Of a stretch of DNA of 63,919 bases, positions 1 to 8,030 are shown piece after piece; the stretch's first letter is position 1, and the number at the start of each line of letters is the position of its first letter. The DNA is from an uncultured Lachnospiraceae bacterium. Its GTDB lineage: Bacteria > Bacillota_A > Clostridia > Lachnospirales > Lachnospiraceae. The position numbers were made by a program, and so were the translations under genes. Below the pieces are notes generated by a model. It did no database searches and was not told where the DNA came from. It was given only the letters and a program-made list of their open reading frames with translations. The stretch is from contig CAJTOU010000007.1 of assembly GCA_910577835.1 (NCBI GenBank), forward strand, positions 1-63,919, given 5' to 3'.

Positions 1-41
1 CTACCTTAACCCACCGTCTAAAGCCAGTGGGATTGCGGTAG
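1..41. repeat. Imperfect hairpin, possible IS200/IS605-type end
   Basis: The first 41 bases fold as a two-part hairpin: ctacc (1-5) pairs with ggtag (37-41) and cccac (10-14) pairs with gtggg (27-31), with the loop containing ctaaagcc. The same ctaaagcc loop occurs in the terminal hairpin of the IS200-like element near 10622. The foldback could be the end of a second IS of that type lying outside the window. It could also be a terminator of the rubrerythrin gene, but no T-run is visible before the window edge. Confidence 0.35.
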
Positions 42-69
42 CCATTATTTCAATTCATGCATCCTGTTC

Positions 70-726
70 TTAATAATTTTCCTCACTGATTTCAAAATAA
101 CTCTGAGGATGCGCACATACCGGACATACTTCAGGCGCATTTGTTCCAACCACAATATGACCACAGTTACGGCACTCCCATACCTTTACCTCACTCTTTG
201 CAAATACTGCGGCTGTTTCCACATTTTTCAGCAATGCACGATAACGCTCTTCATGATGTTTTTCAATCGCGCCAACCATGCGGAATTTTGCTGCCAGCTC
301 AGGGAATCCCTCTTCTTCTGCTGTTTTTGCAAATCCCTCATACATATCTGTCCACTCAAAATTTTCACCATTGGCAGCAGCGGCAAGATTAGTAGCTGTA
401 TCTCCAATGCCCTTTAATTCCTTAAGCCACATCTTTGCATGCTCGCGCTCGTTTTCAGCAGTCTTTAAGAAAATAGCGGCTATCTGTTCAAAGCCCTCTT
501 TCTTTGCCACAGAAGCAAAATAGGTATATTTATTTCTTGCACCGGATTCACCGGAAAAAGCAGCCTGAAGATTCTTTTCTGTCTGTGTTCCTGCATATTT
601 ATTTTCCGGCTGAACTTTTATCGCTTCGAGACTTTCTCCAGATGCACCGCAGACTGGACATACCGCTGCTTCACCCTCTTTTGCTTCAAATACCTTCTTA
701 CATAATTTACATTTATACTGACTCAT
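70..726 (-). CDS. Rubrerythrin (internal start in the fusion frame)
   Basis: Translation could begin at the internal ATG at 726-724, which is preceded by AAGGAGGAAGAACAG, a near-perfect Shine-Dalgarno at normal spacing. The product would be a conventional 218-residue rubrerythrin: N-terminal CxxC ribbon pair, four-helix di-iron domain and C-terminal rubredoxin. That is the normal length for a rubrerythrin carrying an extra N-terminal ribbon. Rubrerythrins reduce H2O2 to water in anaerobes using electrons passed through rubredoxin. The site argues that rubrerythrin was, and may still be, an independent cistron even though the upstream frame has no stop codon. Confidence 0.65.
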   Translation of the reverse strand: MSQYKCKLCKKVFEAKEGEAAVCPVCGASGESLEAIKVQPENKYAGTQTEKNLQAAFSGESGARNKYTYFASVAKKEGFEQIAAIFLKTAENEREHAKMWLKELKGIGDTATNLAAAANGENFEWTDMYEGFAKTAEEEGFPELAAKFRMVGAIEKHHEERYRALLKNVETAAVFAKSEVKVWECRNCGHIVVGTNAPEVCPVCAHPQSYFEISEENY

Positions 727-2214
727 CTGTTCTTCCTCCTTATTTTTTTTGGCAGTATCAAATACTGCATTATTCTGCCTGACGGCAGCAGTATTATCGC
801 ATATACCTGACTGTCCGGCATGTCTGATAGCAGTATATTCCGCAATATCCTTATTTGTTGTTATTAAATTGTCAATCGACAAATCATGAATGGAATGATT
901 TCCTGTAATCCTTCCAAACATTTTCAGCTCTTTTAAAGAAGCATTCAAAAAATTCGCCACTCTCTGAGCTGACGCATCGATATTTAAGCGTTTTCTAAGC
1001 TCTGAATCCTGAGTAGCCACACCGACAGGACAGTTTCCGCTGCCACAGATACGGTACTGCTGGCATGCCGCCGCAATCAACGCTGCGCTTGCGACAGCTA
1101 CCGCATCTGCTCCCATTGCCAAAGCCTTTGCAAAATCTGCAGATACACGAAGTCCTCCGGTTATTACAAGTGAAATATCCGAATGCACAGAATCAAGATA
1201 CCTTCTTGCCCTTGACAGCGCATAAATAGTAGGAACAGATGTTGCTTCCCTTAAGAGCAGAGGACTGGAAGCCGTTGCACCACCTCTTCCGTCAATGGTA
1301 ATAAAATCAGGTTCCGCAAATACACAGTACTCTAAATCCCGCTCAATATTTCCGGCTGCGATTTTTATTCCAATCGGTCTACCTTCAGACCTGTCACGCA
1401 GCATATTTACCATATCCCTTAAATCCTCTTTGCTGTTCAGCTCTGGAAACCTGCTTGGACTCTGGATATCCTCTCCCTGCTTTTTCCCACGGATTGCGGC
1501 AATCTCCGCCGTTACCTTTTCTCCCGGCAGATGACCACCCATCCCCGGCTTTGTGCCCTGACCGATTTTGATTTCAATTGCATCGGCAGATTTCAGATTC
1601 TCATCTGTTACACTATACTTATTTGGAATATACTCAAATATGTATTTATATGATGCTTGTTTTTCTTCCGGCAGAATACCTCCCTCGCCGCTGCACATCG
1701 CTGTTTTTGCCATTGCAGAACCTTTTGCAAGCGCAATTTTTGCCTCTCTTGACAAAGCTCCGAAGGACATATGTGAAATATATACCGGACTGTCAATTAC
1801 CATTGGCTTTCTGGCATGTCTGCCGATTACAGTAGTTGTATTTACAGGCTCATTGTCATCAAGCGGTGGCGGATTAAGCTGTGCACCAAGAAGAAGGATA
1901 TCCTCCCATTTTGGCAACGGCATTTCTGTACTCATTGCGGCACTGATATATTTTCCTGTTACCGCCATTTCATGGATTTCCGACATATATCGGCTCGATT
2001 TGTCATGCCTTGCGGTCATGCTGTCATAATCCAGTGCGCCAGAATAAGTTTTTTCCGTATTTTCAACATCAGATTTGGTATTGTCTTCTGGAATCAGCTC
2101 AAATCTGGAAACCGGCTGATGGCAGATGGGACATTCAGAGAGTTCTGAAATTGTCCTGCCTTCTTTTTCCTCATCATAAATTGCACCACAGACACTGCAT
2201 TTGTAAATAGCCAT
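70..2214 (-). CDS. Rubredoxin/glutamate-synthase-like/rubrerythrin fusion protein
   Basis: One 714-codon frame holds four modules. Residues 1-42 are a rubredoxin-like zinc/iron ribbon (C6, C9, C28, C31). About 100-470 is a glutamate-synthase FMN domain with the 3Fe-4S cysteines C384, C390 and C395 (CQQYRICGSGNCPVG). From 497 comes a rubrerythrin: a short ribbon, a ferritin-like di-iron domain (NEREHAK, IEKHHEERY) and a C-terminal rubredoxin (CRNCG, CPVCAHP). Rubredoxin-FMN proteins of this kind normally end near residue 475, and rubrerythrin is normally a separate gene. The linker 470-496 reads like translated intergenic DNA: it contains an A8 tract and AAGGAGGA ahead of an internal ATG. It may be translated as a fusion, as two proteins, or both. 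Start has GGAGG upstream. Likely role: redox/peroxide detoxification under PerR control. The enzymatic substrate of the FMN part is unknown. Confidence 0.8.
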   Translation of the reverse strand: MAIYKCSVCGAIYDEEKEGRTISELSECPICHQPVSRFELIPEDNTKSDVENTEKTYSGALDYDSMTARHDKSSRYMSEIHEMAVTGKYISAAMSTEMPLPKWEDILLLGAQLNPPPLDDNEPVNTTTVIGRHARKPMVIDSPVYISHMSFGALSREAKIALAKGSAMAKTAMCSGEGGILPEEKQASYKYIFEYIPNKYSVTDENLKSADAIEIKIGQGTKPGMGGHLPGEKVTAEIAAIRGKKQGEDIQSPSRFPELNSKEDLRDMVNMLRDRSEGRPIGIKIAAGNIERDLEYCVFAEPDFITIDGRGGATASSPLLLREATSVPTIYALSRARRYLDSVHSDISLVITGGLRVSADFAKALAMGADAVAVASAALIAAACQQYRICGSGNCPVGVATQDSELRKRLNIDASAQRVANFLNASLKELKMFGRITGNHSIHDLSIDNLITTNKDIAEYTAIRHAGQSGICDNTAAVRQNNAVFDTAKKNKEEEQMSQYKCKLCKKVFEAKEGEAAVCPVCGASGESLEAIKVQPENKYAGTQTEKNLQAAFSGESGARNKYTYFASVAKKEGFEQIAAIFLKTAENEREHAKMWLKELKGIGDTATNLAAAANGENFEWTDMYEGFAKTAEEEGFPELAAKFRMVGAIEKHHEERYRALLKNVETAAVFAKSEVKVWECRNCGHIVVGTNAPEVCPVCAHPQSYFEISEENY

Positions 2215-2254
2215 AAATTACCTCCTGTTATTTTTTATTAAGCAATAAACAGGA

Positions 2255-2284
2255 GTATTGATTGCAATATTCCACAATCAATAC
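2255..2284. promoter_or_regulatory. Perfect 10-bp inverted repeat, candidate operator
   Basis: GTATTGATTG (2255-2264) and CAATCAATAC (2275-2284) are exact reverse complements with a 10-base spacer. They sit 41 bases upstream of the start codon of the glutamate-synthase/rubrerythrin gene and just after the Fur-family regulator gene. The position suits an operator. The sequence is not a close match to the Bacillus PerR box, so assigning it to the adjacent regulator is inference. Confidence 0.5.
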
Positions 2285-2305
2285 AAGTGTTAATTGCATT
2301 ACTTC

Positions 2306-2698
2306 TTAATTATTCTGCTTCAGACTGCATTCCTGACAAAGCCCCTCAAAAAAAAGGCGGTGTCTGCTAATTTTAAAACCGGTTTCTTTTTCTACCTGTT
2401 CATCATACTGTTCCTGATATTCCAGCGGAACATCAAACACTCTTTTACAGCCTGTACAAAACATATGATAATGCCTGTCTAGGCGGGAATCATATCGGTC
2501 TGCTGCTGGAACCTTTACATTTGCAATCTCACCGTTTTCCGACAAGATTCCAAGATTTCGATATACTGTACCACGGCTTATTTGACTATCCTGTGTTCTG
2601 ACATCCAGATAAATCTGGTCGGCAGTCGGATGGTCGTGTCTTGATGCAACAATATCCAAAATCAGTTTTCTTTGTCTTGAATTACGCTGTTTCTTCAT
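2306..2698 (-). CDS. perR: Fur-family regulator, PerR-like
   Basis: This 130-residue protein has the Fur layout: an N-terminal winged helix (about 1-75, SRGTVYRNLGIL recognition helix) and a C-terminal dimerisation/metal domain. The metal ligands DRHYHMFC and two CxxC pairs (CTGC, CQEC) are visible. The pairs would hold the structural zinc. Length is slightly short for the family (about 140). PerR senses peroxide through metal-catalysed histidine oxidation and commonly represses rubrerythrin genes in clostridia. The gene lies immediately upstream of, and in the same direction as, the rubrerythrin fusion gene, which supports PerR over Fur or Zur. The subtype cannot be proven from motifs alone. 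Confidence 0.75.
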   Translation of the reverse strand: MKKQRNSRQRKLILDIVASRHDHPTADQIYLDVRTQDSQISRGTVYRNLGILSENGEIANVKVPAADRYDSRLDRHYHMFCTGCKRVFDVPLEYQEQYDEQVEKETGFKISRHRLFFEGLCQECSLKQNN

Positions 2699-2733
2699 CT
2701 GAATCTCCTTAATTAATAATAGGACTTAATCTT

Positions 2734-2761
2734 ATTATATATTAAATTTTCTATATGTCAA
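2734..2761 (-). promoter_or_regulatory. Promoter of the PerR-like gene
   Basis: Read on the minus strand, TTGACA (2761-2756) and TATAAT (2739-2734) are both consensus, separated by 16 bases, and lie 36 bases before the start codon. The AT-rich stretch between and after them could hold an autoregulatory site, but none is clear-cut. Confidence 0.75.
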
Positions 2762-2802
2762 TACCAAAATATGTTCATACAGCTAATATTGCAAAAATAT
2801 AA

Positions 2803-2907
2803 AAGCTGCCGCATCAGGAAAAGTACCATGACATACTGTAAATTTCAACATCAGCAGATTCTAATATCAACAAATACCATATCCCATATACTTAAATGCG
2901 ACAGCTT
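2803..2907 (-). terminator. Long-loop stem with U-rich tail after dnaJ
   Basis: On the minus strand AAGCTGTCGCAT (2907-2896) pairs with ATGCGGCAGCTT (2814-2803): 12 base pairs including one G-U wobble, enclosing an 81-base loop. The second arm is followed by TTTATATTTTT. It begins 9 bases past the dnaJ stop. The position and tail fit a terminator for the heat-shock operon, but the large loop is unusual and the segment could be a structured small RNA. Confidence 0.5.
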
Positions 2908-2915
2908 AATCTTTA

Positions 2916-4103
2916 CTAAAACATATCCTTTAACTGTTCTGTAAACTTCTTTTTCTTCCCTTTCTTCTTTCCGTTCTCCTCTGTATTTTCACCTTCCCCC
3001 TGCTCTTCTTTCAAGAAAACTTCTCCGTTCATCGTCTTGTCAAATGCCAGCAACGCTTCCTTCTGGGCAGCACTCAATTTCTCCGGAACCTGAACTACCA
3101 GTGTTACATACTGGTCACCCCTTAAATTTTTATTTCTGAGCGATGGAACTCCTTTTCCCTTTAATCTGATTTTGGTATCTGTCTGTGTTCCGGCCTTAAT
3201 CGGAAACAGTACATCACCGTCTATTGTGCTGATTCTGACATCGCCTCCAAGCGCTGCCTGCACAAATGAAATCGGTGCAGTAGAATAAAGGTTATAATCC
3301 TGCCTCTGGAAAATCGGATGTCTCATTACATTTACTTCTACCAGTAAATCGCCTCTTTGACCTCCGTTTGCTCCCGGTTCACCTTTTCCTGCAATACGAA
3401 TACTCTGACCATCATCAATACCGGCAGGAATCGTTACCTGTATCTTTTTTCTGCCGCTGATATAACCACTGCCTGCACAGTCAGGACATTTATCCTTTAC
3501 AATTTTACCTGTTCCATGACAGTCAGGACATGTCTGAACACTTCTCATAGCACCGAAAAGCGACTGTTGAGTATACATTACCTGACCTTTTCCACCGCAC
3601 TTGCTGCAGGTAACAGGCTGAGTGCCTTCCTTTGCCCCTGTTCCATGGCACTTTGGACATTCATCTTTTAAGGTAATCTCGATTTCCTTTTCGCAGCCAA
3701 ATACAGCCTCTTCAAATTTAATTCTGACAGAGGTTCTTAAATTAGCGCCCTTCATAGGACCATTTGAACTTCTTCTGCTTCTTCCGCCGCCAAAGAAATC
3801 TCCAAAGATATCCCCAAAGATATCGCTCATATCTCCGCTGAAATTAAAGTCAAAGCCGCCGCCTGCTCCACCGCCGCCAAATGCTGCATGACCATACTGG
3901 TCATACTGCCGTCTCTTTTCCGCATCGCTTAATACAGCATAAGCCTCCGAAGCCTCCTTAAACTTTGCCTCTGCGTCCTTATCACCGGGATTCATATCAG
4001 GATGATACTTCTTTGCCAATGCCCGATATGCCTTTTTTATCGCAGCCTCATCTGCGTTTTTATCTACGCCTAAAATCTCGTAGTAATCTCTTTTATCAGC
4101 CAT
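2916..4103 (-). CDS. dnaJ: Chaperone protein DnaJ (Hsp40)
   Basis: This 395-residue type I Hsp40 has a J domain (1-70) with the HPD motif at 34-36, which stimulates the DnaK ATPase. A Gly/Phe-rich linker follows (GGGGAGGGFDFNFSG). A zinc-finger region has four CxxCxGxG repeats (CPKCHGTG, CSKCGGKG, CPDCHGTG, CPDCAGSG). Then comes the C-terminal substrate-binding/dimerisation region. A Lys-rich tail (KKKGKKKKF) near the end extends it slightly. It is the last gene of hrcA-grpE-dnaK-dnaJ, separated from dnaK by 195 bases that include a hairpin. Expression is expected to follow the CIRCE-controlled operon. Confidence 0.97.
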   Translation of the reverse strand: MADKRDYYEILGVDKNADEAAIKKAYRALAKKYHPDMNPGDKDAEAKFKEASEAYAVLSDAEKRRQYDQYGHAAFGGGGAGGGFDFNFSGDMSDIFGDIFGDFFGGGRSRRSSNGPMKGANLRTSVRIKFEEAVFGCEKEIEITLKDECPKCHGTGAKEGTQPVTCSKCGGKGQVMYTQQSLFGAMRSVQTCPDCHGTGKIVKDKCPDCAGSGYISGRKKIQVTIPAGIDDGQSIRIAGKGEPGANGGQRGDLLVEVNVMRHPIFQRQDYNLYSTAPISFVQAALGGDVRISTIDGDVLFPIKAGTQTDTKIRLKGKGVPSLRNKNLRGDQYVTLVVQVPEKLSAAQKEALLAFDKTMNGEVFLKEEQGEGENTEENGKKKGKKKKFTEQLKDMF

Positions 4104-4220
4104 AATATCCTCGCTTCCATTTCTTGGATTTTCAAATTAAAGTGCCTGTAACAACAGTTTTTCCATTGTTTTCCACACTTTGTCCTGTATCTTGTAAAAT
4201 AATATCAGAAACCGTTTAAG

Positions 4221-4246
4221 GAATAGAGGTTATAAAACCTCTATTC
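4221..4246 (-). terminator. Hairpin in the dnaK-dnaJ gap
   Basis: GAATAGAGGTT (4221-4231) and AACCTCTATTC (4236-4246) make a perfect 11-bp stem with the loop ATAA. There is no strong T-run downstream on the minus strand. A partial terminator or an mRNA processing/stability element that lowers dnaJ relative to dnaK is more likely than a full stop. Confidence 0.5.
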
Positions 4247-4298
4247 CCCGAACTGCCTAAAATCTTCTGTACAACAATATCTGTTTCAGTACCTATTT

Positions 4299-6170
4299 TT
4301 ATACCTCTTTGTAGTCTCCATCTACCACATTGTCGTCTGCCGGACCTGCGTTCATATCAGGACCTGCCTGCCCCATATCAGGACCTGCTCCTGCAGCGCC
4401 TGCTGCCTGTGCCTGCTCATACATCTTTGTGAATAATTTCTCAGCGCCCGCCATCATTTTTTCCTGTGCTGCCTTGATTTCATCTACATCTGCATCCGTC
4501 ATTGTCTCAGGTGTAGATTTTGCAAGAACATCTTTCAAAGACTGAAGGTCAGCTTCCACAGCAGCTTTTTCTGATGGGTCCAGTTTATCGCCTACATCTT
4601 TTAATGTCTTTTCTACCTGGAACGCTCTGGAATCCGCCTCATTCCTTGCATCTATCGCTTCCTTGCGCTTCTTATCCTGCGCCTCAAATTCAGCCGCTTC
4701 CTTTACAGCCTTTTCGATATCCTCTTCTGACATATTTGAACCGGAAGTAATGGTAATATGCTGTTCCTTACCTGTTCCCTGGTCCTTTGCAGATACATTT
4801 ACAATACCATTTACATCGATATCAAATGTTACTTCTATTTTAGGAATTCCTCTTGGAGCCGGAGCAATTCCGTCAAGTCTGAACTCACCCAGAAGCTTGT
4901 TGTCTCTTGCAAACTTTCTTTCACCCTGTACGACTCTGATATCCACAGCACTCTGATTATCCTCGGCTGTTGAGAATGTCTCTGTATGCTTTGCAGGAAT
5001 TGTGGTATTTCTCTCAATCATGTTTGTTGCAATACCTCCCTGTGTCTCAATTGACAGAGTAAGAGGAGTAACATCCACAAGAAGAATATCACCTGCACCG
5101 GCGTCGCCTGCCAGCTTACCACCCTGAACAGAAGCACCGATTGCCACACATTCATCTGGATTCAGGCTCTTGGAAGGCTCATGTCCGGTCAACTGTTTTA
5201 CTTTTTCCTGAACCGCCGGAATACGTGTAGAACCTCCTACCAGCAATACCTTTGATAACTCACTTGCAGTCAGTCCTGCATCCTGAAGTGCATTCTGAAC
5301 AGGTACAGCGGTTCTCTCCACAAGGTCGTGAGTCAGCTCATCAAACTTTGCCCTTGTCAGATTCATATCAAAATGCTTTGGTCCTTCCTGAGTTGCTGTA
5401 ATAAACGGAAGGTTAATATTTGTAGTAGTTGCAGAAGAAAGTTCCTTCTTTGCCTTTTCTGCTGCTTCCTTTAATCTCTGAAGTGCCATCTTGTCTGTTG
5501 ACAAATCAATTCCTTCTGCCTTCTTAAATTCGTCAATCATATACTGTGTGATTCTCTGGTCAAAATCATCACCACCAAGTCTGTTATCACCTGAAGTAGA
5601 AAGAACCTGAATAATTCCATCACCAATTTCAATAATGGATACATCAAATGTACCACCACCAAGGTCATATACCATAACCTTCTGCTCATTTTCATTATCA
5701 AGACCGTAAGCCAGCGCTGCCGCTGTTGGCTCATTAATAATTCTCTCTACATTTAAGCCTGCAATTTTACCTGCATCCTTAGTCGCCTGTCTCTGTGCAT
5801 CGTTAAAATAAGCCGGTACGGTAATAACTGCCTCTGTTACCTTTTCGCCGAGATATCCTTCCGCATCTGACTTTAATTTCTGTAAAATCATGGCTGAAAT
5901 CTGCTGTGGAGAATATTTTTTATCATCAATTGCTACCTTATAATCAGAACCCATATGTCTCTTAATCGAAGAAATAGTCTTATCTGCATTTGTTACTGCC
6001 TGACGCTTTGCAGGGTCTCCTACCAGTCTTTCTCCGTTCTTTGTAAATGCCACAATTGAAGGGGTTGTTCTGACACCCTCTGTATTTGCGATTACGGTAG
6101 GCTGACCACCTTCCATAACAGCTACACATGAATTTGTTGTACCTAAGTCAATACCAATAATTTTGCTCAT
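4299..6170 (-). CDS. dnaK: Chaperone protein DnaK (Hsp70)
   Basis: This 623-residue Hsp70 starts MSKIIGIDLGTTNSCVAVM, the ATPase phosphate-1 loop. It shows VYDLGGGTFDVSI (phosphate-2), LVGGSTRIP (adenosine site) and the linker DVTPLTLSIE before the substrate-binding domain. The Gly/Ala/Asp-rich tail ends DGDYKEV. Length is typical for clostridia. DnaK folds and protects proteins with DnaJ and GrpE in the cytoplasm. It lies 30 bases downstream of grpE with a GGAGG-type site, in the CIRCE-regulated operon. Confidence 0.98.
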   Translation of the reverse strand: MSKIIGIDLGTTNSCVAVMEGGQPTVIANTEGVRTTPSIVAFTKNGERLVGDPAKRQAVTNADKTISSIKRHMGSDYKVAIDDKKYSPQQISAMILQKLKSDAEGYLGEKVTEAVITVPAYFNDAQRQATKDAGKIAGLNVERIINEPTAAALAYGLDNENEQKVMVYDLGGGTFDVSIIEIGDGIIQVLSTSGDNRLGGDDFDQRITQYMIDEFKKAEGIDLSTDKMALQRLKEAAEKAKKELSSATTTNINLPFITATQEGPKHFDMNLTRAKFDELTHDLVERTAVPVQNALQDAGLTASELSKVLLVGGSTRIPAVQEKVKQLTGHEPSKSLNPDECVAIGASVQGGKLAGDAGAGDILLVDVTPLTLSIETQGGIATNMIERNTTIPAKHTETFSTAEDNQSAVDIRVVQGERKFARDNKLLGEFRLDGIAPAPRGIPKIEVTFDIDVNGIVNVSAKDQGTGKEQHITITSGSNMSEEDIEKAVKEAAEFEAQDKKRKEAIDARNEADSRAFQVEKTLKDVGDKLDPSEKAAVEADLQSLKDVLAKSTPETMTDADVDEIKAAQEKMMAGAEKLFTKMYEQAQAAGAAGAGPDMGQAGPDMNAGPADDNVVDGDYKEV

Positions 6171-6200
6171 AATAAAGCCTCCTATAAAATATAAAAAATA

Positions 6201-6884
6201 TTAATTTGCTACTTTAACCATAGAGTGTCTTACAACTGTTTCTCTATATATATAACCCTTTTGCAGCTCTTCAGCGATTATATTTTCGCCTAAGCTTTCA
6301 TCCTCTATATGCATAACTGCATTGTGAAGATTCGGGTCAAATTCCTGTCCGACAGCCTCTATCTGTTTTACTCCGGCTTCCTCCAGCGAAGTGATAAGCT
6401 GCTTATATACCTTATCCATACCCTCCGCAAAACCGGTTTTTTCTTCTTCTGGTATGGTTGCCAGACCTCTTTCAAAACTGTCTATAATTGGAAGAATTTT
6501 TTCTATTACAGATTTTGCTCCTACTTCAAACATTGCTTTTTTCTCTTTTTCGGAACGTTTTCTGAAATTATCAAACTCTGCAAATAGTCTTGTATATTTG
6601 TCATTCAGTTCTTCTATCTTTTCATCCTTTTTATCCTTCTTCTTTTTGAAAAGCTTGGAGCCTTCCTTTTTCTTTTCGTCTGATTCAGCATCTTCTTCTG
6701 TTTCGGAATCGCCCTCTTTTCCTTCTGATTCCTCTTCTGCTTTCGCTTCCTTTGATTCCTCCGCCTTGTCTTCCTCTTTTGACGAAGCATTTTCTGCTCT
6801 TTCTTCTGTATCTTTCACAGCTTCTTTTGCTTCCTGAACCGCATCTCCCGCGGCTTCCATGATATCCTTTGCCTTGTCAGCCAT
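6201..6884 (-). CDS. grpE: Nucleotide exchange factor GrpE
   Basis: This 227-residue protein is GrpE. Residues 1-90 are a highly charged Glu/Lys-rich, probably disordered extension. The canonical part runs from about 90: a coiled coil (LNDKYTRLFAEFDNFRKRSEKEK) followed by the beta domain with GVKQIEAVGQEFDPNLHNAVM and the terminal GYIYRETVVRHSMVKVAN. GrpE drives ADP release from DnaK and acts as a thermosensor. The acidic N-terminal extension is longer than in many homologues but common in this lineage. It sits 28 bases after hrcA. Confidence 0.96.
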   Translation of the reverse strand: MADKAKDIMEAAGDAVQEAKEAVKDTEERAENASSKEEDKAEESKEAKAEEESEGKEGDSETEEDAESDEKKKEGSKLFKKKKDKKDEKIEELNDKYTRLFAEFDNFRKRSEKEKKAMFEVGAKSVIEKILPIIDSFERGLATIPEEEKTGFAEGMDKVYKQLITSLEEAGVKQIEAVGQEFDPNLHNAVMHIEDESLGENIIAEELQKGYIYRETVVRHSMVKVAN

Positions 6885-6912
6885 TTTTTACCACCTTTCT
6901 GTATAATCCTTT

Positions 6913-7965
6913 CTATGTTATTTTCTTATAAGCATCGTCTAACTGTCCTTTTACAGTTTTTAATGTTTCAACTACCTTTTCATAATCCATTCTCTTTGGG
7001 CCTATAACTCCAATCGTTCCTGTCAGACCATCGTCAAGCTCATAAGTCGCTGTCACCACACTGCAATCCTTCATAGATTGAACCGGTGTTTCATTTCCAA
7101 TATAAATCTGGATACCTCTGCTGTCCTCCTCTGAACCTGTATCTGCAATCAGGTTTGTCAGAAGCCTTTTTTCTTCCAGCGTTCCTATCAATCTGCTTGC
7201 CTTTTCGCTGTCGCTGAGCTCCGGATATTTCAAAATATTGGTTGCTCCGCTGGTATAAATCTCCATATCCTTTTCCGCATGAAACGCTTCCGCCACAGCG
7301 TCGAGCACATTTCTTACCAGCTCACTCTGCTCACCTGCCTGACCGGTCATTCTTGATATCACTCCAAGATTAATCTGCTCAAGTGTAAGTCCGTTTAAGG
7401 TGCTGTTCAATAATATATTCAGCTTCAGGATTGTTTCATTATCAAGTGTTTCATTTACCTTTAATATTTTGTTTTTGATAATGTTGCCCTCTAAAACCAT
7501 AACACATAAGATTTGATTATCCTCCACAGAGGAAAGCTGAATAAACTTTAATTTATTGCGATGAAAGTGTGGAGTTGAAATCATGGTAGCGTAATTTGTA
7601 TTATTTGCTAATACTTTGGCCATATTCTGAAGCAGTGTTTCTACCCTGTCTACCTTTTCTACAAGGAAGTCTTTCATATCCTCCAGCTCTTTTTCCCTGT
7701 CATCAAGCAATGTTTCTCTTTCCCTCATCATCTCATCTACATATACTCTGTATCCCTTATCTGAAGGAATACGTCCTGCTGATGTATGAGGCTGTAAAAT
7801 ATATCCCTGTTCCTCAAGGTCTGCCATCTCATTTCGAATCGTTGCGGAACTCAAATTTAAATCAGTATATTTTGATATTGTCCGCGACCCTACCGGCTCG
7901 CCTGTTTCCAGATAATTTTTTACGATTGCCTGAAGTATTTTCATTTTTCTCTCATCTAATTCCAT
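6913..7965 (-). CDS. hrcA: Heat-inducible transcription repressor HrcA
   Basis: This 350-residue protein has an N-terminal winged helix (1-75; SRTISKYTDLNLSSATIRNEMADLEEQGYI), then HTSAGRIPSDKGYRVYVD and a GAF-like dimerisation domain ending in TGTIGVIGPKRMDYEKVV. HrcA binds CIRCE and represses the heat-shock operon. GroEL is its usual co-factor. It is the first gene of the operon, and its own CIRCE element lies 22-49 bases upstream, so it is autoregulated. Confidence 0.97.
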   Translation of the reverse strand: MELDERKMKILQAIVKNYLETGEPVGSRTISKYTDLNLSSATIRNEMADLEEQGYILQPHTSAGRIPSDKGYRVYVDEMMRERETLLDDREKELEDMKDFLVEKVDRVETLLQNMAKVLANNTNYATMISTPHFHRNKLKFIQLSSVEDNQILCVMVLEGNIIKNKILKVNETLDNETILKLNILLNSTLNGLTLEQINLGVISRMTGQAGEQSELVRNVLDAVAEAFHAEKDMEIYTSGATNILKYPELSDSEKASRLIGTLEEKRLLTNLIADTGSEEDSRGIQIYIGNETPVQSMKDCSVVTATYELDDGLTGTIGVIGPKRMDYEKVVETLKTVKGQLDDAYKKIT

Positions 7966-7987
7966 TACTTCACTTCCTTTTCTGTTG

Positions 7988-8014
7988 TTAGCACTCGTTT
8001 TAGTGGAGTGCTAA
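7988..8014. promoter_or_regulatory. CIRCE operator (HrcA binding site)
   Basis: TTAGCACTC (7988-7996), a nine-base spacer and GAGTGCTAA (8006-8014) form a perfect match to the CIRCE consensus. It lies between the promoter and hrcA, as in other Firmicutes, so HrcA represses hrcA-grpE-dnaK-dnaJ from here. Confidence 0.97.
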
Positions 8015-8030
8015 CATTTGGCCTAACAAT

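Noticed and set aside
3622..3891. Pro-rich plus-strand ORF opposite dnaJ
   Set aside because: It is a shadow of the Gly/Phe-rich region of DnaJ.
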